Origin: Armatimonadota bacterium
GTDB taxonomy: Bacteria; Armatimonadota; Fimbriimonadia; Fimbriimonadales; Fimbriimonadaceae
DNA: 7,848 bases
Assembly (NCBI GenBank): GCA_023428805.1
Contig: JAEYWW010000300.1
Location: 1-7,848, forward strand
Direction: 5' to 3'
Shown here: positions 1 to 4,919 of the stretch, in pieces
How positions within the stretch are numbered: the stretch's first letter is position 1
How the letters are laid out: each line of letters begins with the position of its first letter
Made by a program: the position numbers and the translations under genes
The notes under the pieces: generated by a model
Database searches by the model: none
Told to the model about the DNA's origin: nothing
What the model saw: the letters and a program-made list of their open reading frames with translations, nothing else

Positions 1-64
1 CATGTCATGGAGTGCGCGATCATCCATGTCGCGCTTTGTCCTGCGCGGCTTGCCGCGCCCTCCT
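1..64 (+). repeat. Half copy of GGAGTGCG palindromic repeat
   Basis: The first 16 bases (CATGTCATGGAGTGCG) recur exactly at 418-433. They are followed by a perfect 6-bp stem (GCGCGA 14-19 with TCGCGC 29-34), a TTT run, and a second perfect 7-bp stem (GCGCGGC 43-49 with GCCGCGC 52-58), then CCTC and TTG. The order of parts matches the element at 418-480, but the stem sequences differ and the differences are compensated. A convincing right-hand half is not visible, so this copy is single or decayed. It may also extend left of the window. Confidence 0.75.
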
Positions 65-203
65 TGTGGTGCACCTATCCCGAGTGCTAGCCTTTGGAAG
101 ATGGACGCAGGCTGCGCTCGATCAGCCATGCGCGATGCGGCGCACTGAAGTGCGTGAATCCGAGAGCCCCTCTGAAGCGGAGCGGTCCGGGGCGGATGTC
201 TCC

Positions 204-300
204 GGCCTGGGAGGGAGACGAGCCTCGCGGGAGCCCGGCCTCCATTCGTAGATTTCCCTGGAGGGCCGAACTCCCGTGAGGCCGTGCCCGCTTCCAGTCC
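204..300. repeat. Imperfect inverted repeat, arms of about 40 nt
   Basis: The plus strand from 260 (GGAGGGCCGAACTCCCG, then TGAGGC) closely matches the minus strand read from 243 downward (GGAGGCCGGGCTCCCG, then CGAGGC). Similarity continues outward to CCAGTCC (294-300) and its partner at 204-210. Roughly three quarters of positions agree by eye, with a few one-base gaps. The arms are separated by about 16 nt (244-259), so the whole could fold into one long hairpin. It may be a separate repeat family from the GGAGTGCGG elements. Function is unknown. Confidence 0.6.
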
Positions 301-327
301 TTTTCAAAATACACTCCATCGCGCTAA

Positions 328-373
328 AGCACCAAGGTGCTCACTCCAGAGCTCGACCCAGGTCGAGCACTCC
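328..373 (+). repeat. Double-hairpin repeat with CACTCCAGAG linker, copy 1
   Basis: A perfect 6-bp stem with an AA loop (AGCACC 328-333, GGTGCT 336-341) is joined by CACTCCAGAG to a perfect 7-bp stem with a CA loop (CTCGACC 352-358, GGTCGAG 361-367). GCACTCC follows and ends at 373. The same architecture recurs at 2173-2220, sharing the exact 14-mer GCTCACTCCAGAGC (339-352 here). The stem sequences differ but remain perfectly paired. Confidence 0.75.
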
Positions 374-381
374 GACAGACC

Positions 382-412
382 TGCACCTCTGGAGAGGTGC
401 ACCACCCGGTGG
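382..412. repeat. Two adjacent hairpins
   Basis: A perfect 9-bp stem with a GG loop (TGCACCTCT 382-390, AGAGGTGCA 393-401) is followed directly by a 5-bp stem with a one-base spacer (CCACC 402-406, GGTGG 408-412). They sit between the double-hairpin repeat and the 118-bp palindrome. Either they belong to the same compound repeat or they are remnants of another copy. Confidence 0.6.
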
Positions 413-425
413 CGGATCATGTCAT

Positions 426-543
426 GGAGTGCGGCGAGACATCGCCGCTTTCCCTTGCGGCGGAGCCGCCCTCGTTGTTCTGGATCGAAGAGCGACAGGC
501 CGCCTCCGGCGGAAGTGAAAGTGGTCATGTCTGACCGCACTCC
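426..543. repeat. 118-bp near-palindromic intergenic element
   Basis: The element starts with GGAGTGCGG (426-434), ends with its exact reverse complement CCGCACTCC (535-543), and is centred on GATC (483-486). The left half holds a 7-bp stem (GCGGCGA 431-437, TCGCCGC 442-448; loop GACA), then CTTTC, then a 5-bp stem (GGCGG 459-463, CCGCC 466-470). The right half, read on the minus strand, has the same order: a stem around GGTCA/TGACC (loop GACA on that strand), then CTTTC, then a 5-bp stem CCGCC/GGCGG. Each half is itself hairpin-forming and the two halves also pair with each other, as in paired REP/BIME-type elements. It lies about 20 nt beyond the HerA-like stop codon and could end or stabilise that transcript. 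No transposase is present, so any movement would need help in trans. Confidence 0.75.
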
Positions 544-562
544 AGAGGGCCAATGTCCTGGG

Positions 563-2113
563 CTACTTTTTGAAGAGTGAGCCCAGGATTCCCCTTACCA
601 GTTGATTCGTCACCTGCCGACCAAGGGAAGAGGCGGCGCTGCGCGTGGCTGATTTCACCGCGGCTTCGATCACGGTGTCGCTTCGCCGCGCCGGAGCCTT
701 GCGTTGGCGGGGTTCGGGGGCATCTCTTTGAACTCGGGTGGAGCCGCCTTTCTGCGGTCGAGCGCGGGTTGCACCGTAGTCGTATCCTCCTCCTGTCGGC
801 TGGACGGGGGGCGCCTCGACATTCGCCTGGGCTTCGGCCTGTGCCCGCTTGGTCAGAAGCTCGTAGGCGCTTTCGCGGTCGATCTGCTTGTCGTATTGCC
901 CGCTGACGGGGCTTCCGTTTCTGGCCTGCTGGAGCACATTCGGCTCTGCGGGGCCGAGGCGGCTGGCGGGAGGGCGGATCAAAGTTTTCTGAACTTCGCA
1001 GGGGATGCCCTTTTCGTCCAAAGTGGACACGAGCGCCTCGCCGACTCCGAGTTGGGTGATGACCTCTTCTGTGTTGAAGGCGGGGTTGACGCGGAAGGTC
1101 TGCGCCGCCGCCCGCACCGCCTTCTGATCGCGCGGAGTGAATGCGCGGAGGGCGTGCTGGACCCGGTTGCCGAGCTGACCGAGCACCGAATCGGGAATGT
1201 CCAGCGGATTCTGGGTGACGAAATAGACACCGACCCCCTTCGAGCGGATGAGCCGGACAACCTGCTCGACCTTCTCGATGAGCGCCTTGGGCGCGTCGCT
1301 GAAGAGGAGATGGGCTTCGTCGAAGAAGAAGACCATCTTCGGCTTGTCCAGGTCGCCGACTTCGGGAAGCTCCTCGAAAAGTTCGCTGAGCAGCCAGAGG
1401 AGAAAGGTGGAATAGAGCCGCGGATTCTGCATCAGCTTGTCCGCCGCGAGGATCGAGATGATCCCGCGCCCATTGGTGCTGGTCCGCATCAGGTCGGAGA
1501 GCTGGAGCGCTGGCTCGCCGAAGAAATCCTCCGCTCCCTGCTGTTCCAGCACGAGCAGAGCTCGCTGAATCGCGCCGACACTGGCCGAACTGACGAGTCC
1601 GTACTCGTTCTGCAACTCCTTCGCGTTGTCGCCGATGTAGGCGAGCATGGCCCGCAGATCTTTGAGGTCGAGAAGCAGCAGTCCCTGCTCGTCCGCAACC
1701 TTGAAGGCGATGTTGAGCGCGCCTTCCTGGGCTTCGGTGAGATTGAGGAGCCGTGACAGAAGAAGCGGCCCCATCTCGCTGATCGTCGCCCTGAGCCTAT
1801 GCCCTTTTTCGCCGAAGACATCCCAGAAGATGCAGGGGCAGGTGTCGTAGATGTAGGGATCAAGCCCGATCTGCTGGGCGCGGGCTTCGAGTTTTGGGTT
1901 TCCACCTCCGGCCTGGCAGAGCCCGGTCAGGTCGCCCTTGACATCGGCCATGAACACAGGGACACCGAGCAGCGAGAACTGCTCGGCGAGGATTTGAAGG
2001 GTGACGGTCTTTCCGGTTCCGGTCGCGCCCGCAATCAGGCCGTGGCGGTTGGCGTACTTGCTCAGAAGCTCCACCTTCCGATCCGAAAAGCCCACAAACA
2101 ACGTGTCGCGCAT
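563..2113 (-). CDS. HerA-like ATPase, DUF853 (YjgR) family
   Basis: This 516-residue protein is a cytoplasmic P-loop ATPase of the HerA/FtsK superfamily. The family is annotated as helicase-like, but its cellular role is not established. The Walker A motif GATGTGKT (residues 29-36) follows the typical lead-in NRHGLIA. The family hallmark [14 protein letters not shown] comes soon after. Walker B is MVFFFDEAH, with Asp265 and Glu266. Further on are [22 protein letters not shown] and, at the C terminus, the family ending GRQ...[11 protein letters not shown]. About 80 residues before that ending are low-complexity (Gln, Ala, Arg, Pro). The length matches the roughly 500 residues of E. coli YjgR. 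I chose ATG 2113 over an in-frame TTG at 2125; an upstream in-frame TGA rules out longer forms. No Shine-Dalgarno sequence is visible, and the ATG lies in a hairpin. It is the last gene of the minus-strand cluster. Confidence 0.92.
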   Translation of the reverse strand: MRDTLFVGFSDRKVELLSKYANRHGLIAGATGTGKTVTLQILAEQFSLLGVPVFMADVKGDLTGLCQAGGGNPKLEARAQQIGLDPYIYDTCPCIFWDVFGEKGHRLRATISEMGPLLLSRLLNLTEAQEGALNIAFKVADEQGLLLLDLKDLRAMLAYIGDNAKELQNEYGLVSSASVGAIQRALLVLEQQGAEDFFGEPALQLSDLMRTSTNGRGIISILAADKLMQNPRLYSTFLLWLLSELFEELPEVGDLDKPKMVFFFDEAHLLFSDAPKALIEKVEQVVRLIRSKGVGVYFVTQNPLDIPDSVLGQLGNRVQHALRAFTPRDQKAVRAAAQTFRVNPAFNTEEVITQLGVGEALVSTLDEKGIPCEVQKTLIRPPASRLGPAEPNVLQQARNGSPVSGQYDKQIDRESAYELLTKRAQAEAQANVEAPPVQPTGGGYDYGATRARPQKGGSTRVQRDAPEPRQRKAPARRSDTVIEAAVKSATRSAASSLGRQVTNQLVRGILGSLFKK

Positions 2114-2149
2114 GCTTGGGCGCAAGCATACCGAGGAAGCGTTTGCTTC
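2112..2149 (-). repeat. Two hairpins at the HerA-like start codon
   Basis: On the minus-strand message a 6-bp stem (GGAAGC/GCTTCC, loop AAAC, 2134-2149) is followed by a 7-bp stem (ATGCTTG/CAAGCAT, loop CGCC, 2112-2129). The 3' arm of the second stem contains the first two bases of the predicted ATG. The hairpins could be part of the repeat array that continues to 2220, or a translational control structure. I cannot tell which from one sequence. Confidence 0.55.
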
Positions 2150-2172
2150 CTTTCATGATGTGGGGATAAGCA

Positions 2173-2220
2173 GAGCCGCAAGCGGCTCACTCCAGAGCGG
2201 TCGCAAGCGACGCGCACTCC
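2173..2220. repeat. Double-hairpin repeat with CACTCCAGAG linker, copy 2
   Basis: A perfect 7-bp stem with an AA loop (GAGCCGC 2173-2179, GCGGCTC 2182-2188) runs into ACTCCAGAGCG. A perfect 5-bp stem with an AA loop (GTCGC 2200-2204, GCGAC 2207-2211) follows, then GCGCACTCC, ending at 2220. The architecture and the 14-mer GCTCACTCCAGAGC (2185-2198) are shared with 328-373. It begins two bases after the stop codon of the YCII-domain gene on the minus strand, so it would be the first structure in that gene's 3' flank. It could attenuate read-through into the HerA-like gene. No T-run follows, so it is not a canonical intrinsic terminator. Confidence 0.72.
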
Positions 2221-2222
2221 AA

Positions 2223-2915
2223 TCAGTCAACGGAGACGACTTGCTTGCCGAACCACTGCTTCCAAATTTCGACGGTGGCGAATCCCTCTTTGACTTCGGG
2301 GAGTTCGTCGAATTGAGCCTTGAGCTTGGCATGATCCAGTTCTCGGGAGTAGAGAATCTGCCAGACGTCGCCTTCATGGAGCACATACCAGCCGCCGATC
2401 TGGGCAGGTTTGGCGACTCCCATGATTGATCTGACCGTCGCTCGTTCTTTTATCCAGCGATCCGTTCCGGTGAGGGCGTTGAGTTTGTCTGCGCGCTTGA
2501 TGAGAATGCAGGCGACTTCCTCAATGCCCTCCGGGTCAAGGTCGGTTGAACGCAGCGCGAGCATTGCCGTGCAGGGAGACGCGTTGAGCTTCATGAAGCC
2601 GCCCGTCACATAGGGGTCGCGGGTGAAGAGGCTGGGCAATTCATCCCGACTCTTGGCCGTCACGAGGACGATGCCGCGCTTCTTGGTCGATGGATCCTGC
2701 ATCGGGCCGGCGGCGAAGAGCTTCTTTTCGCCGTGGAGAAGCTGAAAGTTCTCAATGTGCTTCATCTGCATCTCCTGGACTTTGTCTTCCGCCGTCGCCT
2801 TGCGGTCGCCGGTCTCCAGGAAGATCCACCACAGTTGTTGACCCGGCTCTTGGTGTGCGGTGGCCGCGAGCATGGACAGCAATCCGAAGAGAACCGTGCA
2901 GATCAAATACTTCAT
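2223..2915 (-). CDS. Exported YCII-domain protein with degenerate second repeat
   Basis: The 230-residue product begins with a Sec-type signal peptide (Lys2, hydrophobic 4-18, likely cleavage after Ala20 in ATA|H). Residues about 27-119 are a YCII-related domain. They carry the family's His53 (KHIENF), the AAGPMQDP turn (68-75), a strand GIVLVTA (81-87), and the conserved Asp100 in RDPYVTGGF. Residues about 130-222 look like a second, decayed copy: GGWYVL parallels the strand, and FDELPEVKEGF (202-212) parallels DPYVTGGF. The catalytic His is not evident in the second copy. YCII proteins share a ferredoxin-like fold and are thought to act as small enzymes or modules; most are cytoplasmic, so export is unusual. 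The ATG has only weak ribosome-binding complementarity. The gene lies 44 nt after the TMEM14-like gene and may be co-transcribed. Substrate is unknown. Confidence 0.85.
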   Translation of the reverse strand: MKYLICTVLFGLLSMLAATAHQEPGQQLWWIFLETGDRKATAEDKVQEMQMKHIENFQLLHGEKKLFAAGPMQDPSTKKRGIVLVTAKSRDELPSLFTRDPYVTGGFMKLNASPCTAMLALRSTDLDPEGIEEVACILIKRADKLNALTGTDRWIKERATVRSIMGVAKPAQIGGWYVLHEGDVWQILYSRELDHAKLKAQFDELPEVKEGFATVEIWKQWFGKQVVSVD

Positions 2916-2959
2916 GAGGAAATCTTACTTGATTGCTCACCTAAGAAGTTGCAAGGTGT

Positions 2960-3328
2960 TTAGGATTCGGCGACTTCGTTCTTCTTCGCCCGCTGCGCCA
3001 AGAGATGCCCGGCAAGGAGAGAGCCTGCCGTAATGAGAGCGATGATGATTGCGATCGCGTCTGGATAGAGCTTGAAGCCCTTTGTCGCCATCGAAGAAGC
3101 AAATCGACCGATGAGAAGAAGACAGATCACCAAGGCGGGAATGTATCCGAGGCGTGGATTCTTCAGCGACACAAACATGCAGATCAGCAAGAGGAGCCCT
3201 GATCCGCCAGCGGCAATGAGCGAGGCGGGAGAGGCCGTGTGGCCCTCCGATGGGAAAAAGTAAGCCTGGATTCCCATCCCCATGATAGTCAAACCAGCCA
3301 GTGCCAGCACCCAACGCGGCCACGTCAT
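2960..3328 (-). CDS. Small four-helix membrane protein, TMEM14-like
   Basis: This 122-residue protein has four predicted membrane segments (about residues 6-25, 34-54, 60-79 and 90-111) and a basic tail (QRAKK). The pattern GMGIQAYFF...SPASLIAAGGSGLLLL in helices 1-2, then GRFASSMATKGFKLYPDAI before helix 4, resembles the TMEM14/UPF0136 family (GYxKaGSxxSLxaG, and a tract ending in mPaG). It has a Leu-Tyr-Pro-Asp where the family usually has a Met-Pro-Ala-Gly. The molecular role of the family in bacteria is unknown. The frame stays open up to 3496, but that extension lies inside the receiver gene and reads as a shadow. ATG 3328 is only 10 nt after the receiver stop, has no clear Shine-Dalgarno sequence, and is probably translated by coupling. 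Confidence 0.65.
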   Translation of the reverse strand: MTWPRWVLALAGLTIMGMGIQAYFFPSEGHTASPASLIAAGGSGLLLLICMFVSLKNPRLGYIPALVICLLLIGRFASSMATKGFKLYPDAIAIIIALITAGSLLAGHLLAQRAKKNEVAES

Positions 3329-3338
3329 AGGTTCAACG

Positions 3339-3689
3339 TTACCTGAGCAGGTCCAGAATGGCTTGGGGATTGAAGGGCTTTTGGAGCGTGGGATACGAGG
3401 GAGGATTCCCGCTGTCATCGTCACCGTCAGCATCGCGGATTGTGATGATCTTGGTGCGGGGGCAGTGAGCGTGGACAAATGAGATGATTTGCTCAACCTC
3501 GTTCGATGTCAATCCATCATGGTCGAGCAGAAGACAGTCGTAGACTGCATCGCTCAATTTGAGAATGCATTGCTCGGCGTCGAAAGCCGAATCAACCTTT
3601 TGCCCAAGCCTCTCCAGATTTACTCGTATCAAGCGTTCAATGTGCCGAGCGGGGATGCAGAGGAGGATGCGGAGCGCGGTTTCAAGCAC
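3339..3689 (-). CDS. Stand-alone receiver-like domain protein B (degenerate)
   Basis: This 116-residue protein has the length and order of a CheY-like receiver with no output domain. Strand 1 is RILLCIP, strand 3 is YDCLLLDHD with Asp56 at the phospho-acceptor position, strand 4 is KIITI with Thr83, and the last motif is LQKPFNP with Lys104 and Pro105. The acidic pair that binds magnesium after strand 1 is replaced by Cys-Ile-Pro, so normal phosphorylation is doubtful. The start is GTG 3689, because a GGAG (3698-3701) lies 8 nt upstream and no internal Met exists. It overlaps the stop of the preceding receiver gene by 8 nt, which implies translational coupling. An unusual acidic run (DADGDDD, 86-92) replaces the usual helix 4 start. 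No histidine kinase is nearby. Confidence 0.75.
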   Translation of the reverse strand: MLETALRILLCIPARHIERLIRVNLERLGQKVDSAFDAEQCILKLSDAVYDCLLLDHDGLTSNEVEQIISFVHAHCPRTKIITIRDADGDDDSGNPPSYPTLQKPFNPQAILDLLR

Positions 3690-4032
3690 GAAGAATACTC
3701 CGCAATTCTTGGGGGTTGATCGGCTTTTCCAAGACAAAGTCTGCTCCGTGGTGATACAGTTCGAAGATTTCGCGATCACCGCATTGCTCAGATAATGCGA
3801 TCACGGGAAAGCCATCCCCATTCACGTCGCTCCGCAGCCATTGGAGGAATTCAGCGGAGTCCTTCGATCTGCAGCTCAGCAGCGACAGGTGGATGGTGCC
3901 CAGGGAGAGCGCCTGTTTGGCTTCTCTCAAGTTGGATGCCAAAGTCACCTTGACATCCCAGGTTTGAATCAGTTTGGTCAACGATTCGCCGTATCCCGCA
4001 TCCTGCGCATAAATCAGGACATGCAGGTTCAT
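3682..4032 (-). CDS. Stand-alone receiver-like domain protein A (pseudo-receiver)
   Basis: This protein is also 116 residues and fits the CheY fold. Strand 1 is HVLIYAQD, helix 1 is ESLTKLIQTW, strand 2 is KVTLAS, strand 3 is IHLSLLSCR, strand 4 is FPVIALS (Ser81), followed by HHGADFVLEKPINP with Lys103 and Pro104. The phospho-acceptor Asp is replaced by Ser53 and the acidic pair is reduced to Ala-Gln, so it should not accept phosphate. It may instead work as a protein-interaction module. ATG 4032 is chosen because AGGA (4039-4042) lies 6 nt upstream and the fold begins at once; an in-frame ATG at 4065 lacks such support. It is the first gene of the minus-strand cluster and is followed, with an 8-nt overlap, by a second receiver of identical length, which suggests a duplication or an obligate pair. 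Confidence 0.75.
   Translation of the reverse strand: MNLHVLIYAQDAGYGESLTKLIQTWDVKVTLASNLREAKQALSLGTIHLSLLSCRSKDSAEFLQWLRSDVNGDGFPVIALSEQCGDREIFELYHHGADFVLEKPINPQELRSILRA
3698..3701 (-). promoter_or_regulatory. Shine-Dalgarno site for receiver B
   Basis: GGAG on the minus strand lies 8 nt before the GTG at 3689 and is the main reason for choosing that non-ATG start. It sits inside the end of the receiver A coding sequence. Confidence 0.6.
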
Positions 4033-4038
4033 CGGTGT

Positions 4039-4042
4039 TCCT
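4039..4042 (-). promoter_or_regulatory. Shine-Dalgarno site for receiver A
   Basis: AGGA (CAGGA with the flanking base) on the minus strand lies 6 nt before ATG 4032. It favours this start over the in-frame ATG at 4065, which would add 11 residues unlike the receiver fold. Confidence 0.6.
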
Positions 4043-4060
4043 GCCGCCACAGCCGTCGCG

Positions 4061-4076
4061 ATCATGACTTCATGAT
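4061..4076. promoter_or_regulatory. Inverted repeat, possible operator
   Basis: ATCATGA-CT-TCATGAT is a perfect 7-bp inverted repeat with a 2-bp centre. It lies in the divergent region between receiver A and the FAH-fold gene and overlaps the possible -35 box at 4069-4074, which is a typical place for a dimeric repressor site. No regulator gene of recognisable DNA-binding type is in the window. A 16-bp dyad can arise by chance, so this is a candidate only. Confidence 0.35.
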
Positions 4077-4097
4077 ACGATGAATAAGGCTTATAGA
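4069..4097 (+). promoter_or_regulatory. Possible sigma70-type promoter for the FAH-fold gene
   Basis: TTCATG (4069-4074), a 17-bp spacer, and TATAGA (4092-4097) resemble -35 and -10 boxes, matching 3 and 4 of 6 consensus bases. Transcription would begin near 4104, about 30 nt before ATG 4134. That fits the shorter start chosen for the gene and would exclude the ATG at 4080. Confidence 0.3.
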
Positions 4098-4133
4098 ACG
4101 CCCGGAAAAGACCATCCCGGTACCCTGACAGGC

Positions 4134-4919
4134 ATGAAACTCTGCCGCTTTGAACTGCTCGAAGACCCGGGATCACTCCGCTCGGGCCTCTATTACGACA
4201 ATCGGGTCTACGAAACCCAGGGCCTGGAGGCGGCGGGCGTTCATGAGCCGGGGACGATCAGGCTCTATCCTCCTCTCGGACCCTGCCCATCCCTCCGCTT
4301 CTTCGACATTGCCATCGACAACCAGGGGCAGAAGATGCTCCATTACAGCTATGGCAACGCGGCCACGCTCTACGGCCCCAATGCGCAATACACGCTTCCG
4401 GAAGAGCAGGTCGAGTGGGATTTCGAGGTTCGGGTGGTGGCGGCAACCTCGGATAAAGGAGCGCAGATTGGCCAGGATGAGGCTCCGAAATTCATCCTTG
4501 GCTACTCCATCATGCTCGTCTTGATCGCGGCTGATCAGGCCGAACGGGAGAGCCAGCTTGGACTTCCGCCCGCCGCGTCTCGGGACACAGCGATCTTCTT
4601 CGGCCCCTTTGTCGTGACGGCGGATGAGCTTGCCGACACCGCCGCGCGGGAGGCGGAGACGCACTACATCTGGCGGTATGAGATCAAGGTGAACGACGAG
4701 ACAGTCGCCCGTGGGAGCAACGATGCCGGGTTTGGAACCGCGCAGATGCTTGAGCTTGCGAGCCGCCGAGCGGAGGTTGTGCCGGGCGAGCTTTTCGCCT
4801 TTCCGCCCCTGGAGAAGCAGCCGCTCGACCTGACCGCGCTGGGCCGGGGGTTGGTGCCGGAAGACAAGATCACCTGCACCATCGAAGGTTTGGGAACCCT
4901 GGTTGCGCGCTTCGCCTAA
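4134..4919 (+). CDS. Fumarylacetoacetate hydrolase-fold protein, diverged
   Basis: This 261-residue cytoplasmic protein has the FAH fold of metal-dependent hydrolases, decarboxylases and isomerases that act on beta-keto acids. The likely metal ligands are visible: VEWDFEVRVV gives Asp96 and Glu98 where the family has ExE, and GYSIMLVLIAADQAERE gives Asp134 with the family spacing to Arg138 (canonical NDxSxRD). FFGPFVVTADEL matches the GP...VTxDE strand, and VNDE parallels the VNGE turn. The usual PGDxIxTGTP loop is replaced by PGELFAFPPLEK, which suggests a different substrate. The start at ATG 4134 (MKLCRFE) matches the family N terminus as I recall it; an in-frame ATG at 4080 adds 18 residues with no support. 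There is no strong ribosome-binding site. Its stop overlaps that of the convergent glycosyltransferase by 4 nt. Substrate is not predictable. Confidence 0.83.
   Translation: MKLCRFELLEDPGSLRSGLYYDNRVYETQGLEAAGVHEPGTIRLYPPLGPCPSLRFFDIAIDNQGQKMLHYSYGNAATLYGPNAQYTLPEEQVEWDFEVRVVAATSDKGAQIGQDEAPKFILGYSIMLVLIAADQAERESQLGLPPAASRDTAIFFGPFVVTADELADTAAREAETHYIWRYEIKVNDETVARGSNDAGFGTAQMLELASRRAEVVPGELFAFPPLEKQPLDLTALGRGLVPEDKITCTIEGLGTLVARFA

Larger units (their letters stand above)
1..562. other. Gene-free region packed with palindromic repeats
   Basis: No reading frame here looks like a real protein. All frames are short, overlap one another and are rich in Arg, Pro and Ser, as expected of GC-rich noncoding DNA. 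The region is instead filled with hairpin-forming repeats, listed separately (1-64, 204-300, 328-373, 382-412, 426-543). A further perfect 6-bp stem with a GA loop lies at 141-154 (CGCACT/AGTGCG). The stop codon of the HerA-like gene lies at its right edge, so part of this region is the 3' flank of that minus-strand transcript. Confidence 0.8.

Noticed and set aside
337..534. Plus-strand frame containing VMECGETSPLS
   Set aside because: It runs through the palindromic element. Such MECG frames are a by-product of the repeat sequence, not a conserved protein.
1..562. CRISPR array
   Set aside because: The repeats are palindromic, unevenly spaced and of several kinds, with no regular repeat-spacer units and no cas genes.
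704..1756. 350-codon open frame on the plus strand, antisense to the HerA-like gene
   Set aside because: The minus strand here encodes unmistakable DUF853 motifs. The antisense translation has no recognisable domain, and long antisense frames are common in GC-rich genes.
2114..2125. TTG start adding four residues to the HerA-like protein
   Set aside because: It has no ribosome-binding site, and the ATG four codons later is the better start. The choice barely alters the protein.
2916..2959. Promoter (TTGCAA ... TAAGAT) before the YCII-domain gene
   Set aside because: The spacer is about 21 bp and would leave almost no leader. The boxes are poor, so read-through from upstream is as likely.
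3329..3496. N-terminal extension of the TMEM14-like gene
   Set aside because: It overlaps the receiver B coding sequence in another frame, is Ser/Pro rich with no membrane or domain character, and the family fold begins at ATG 3328.
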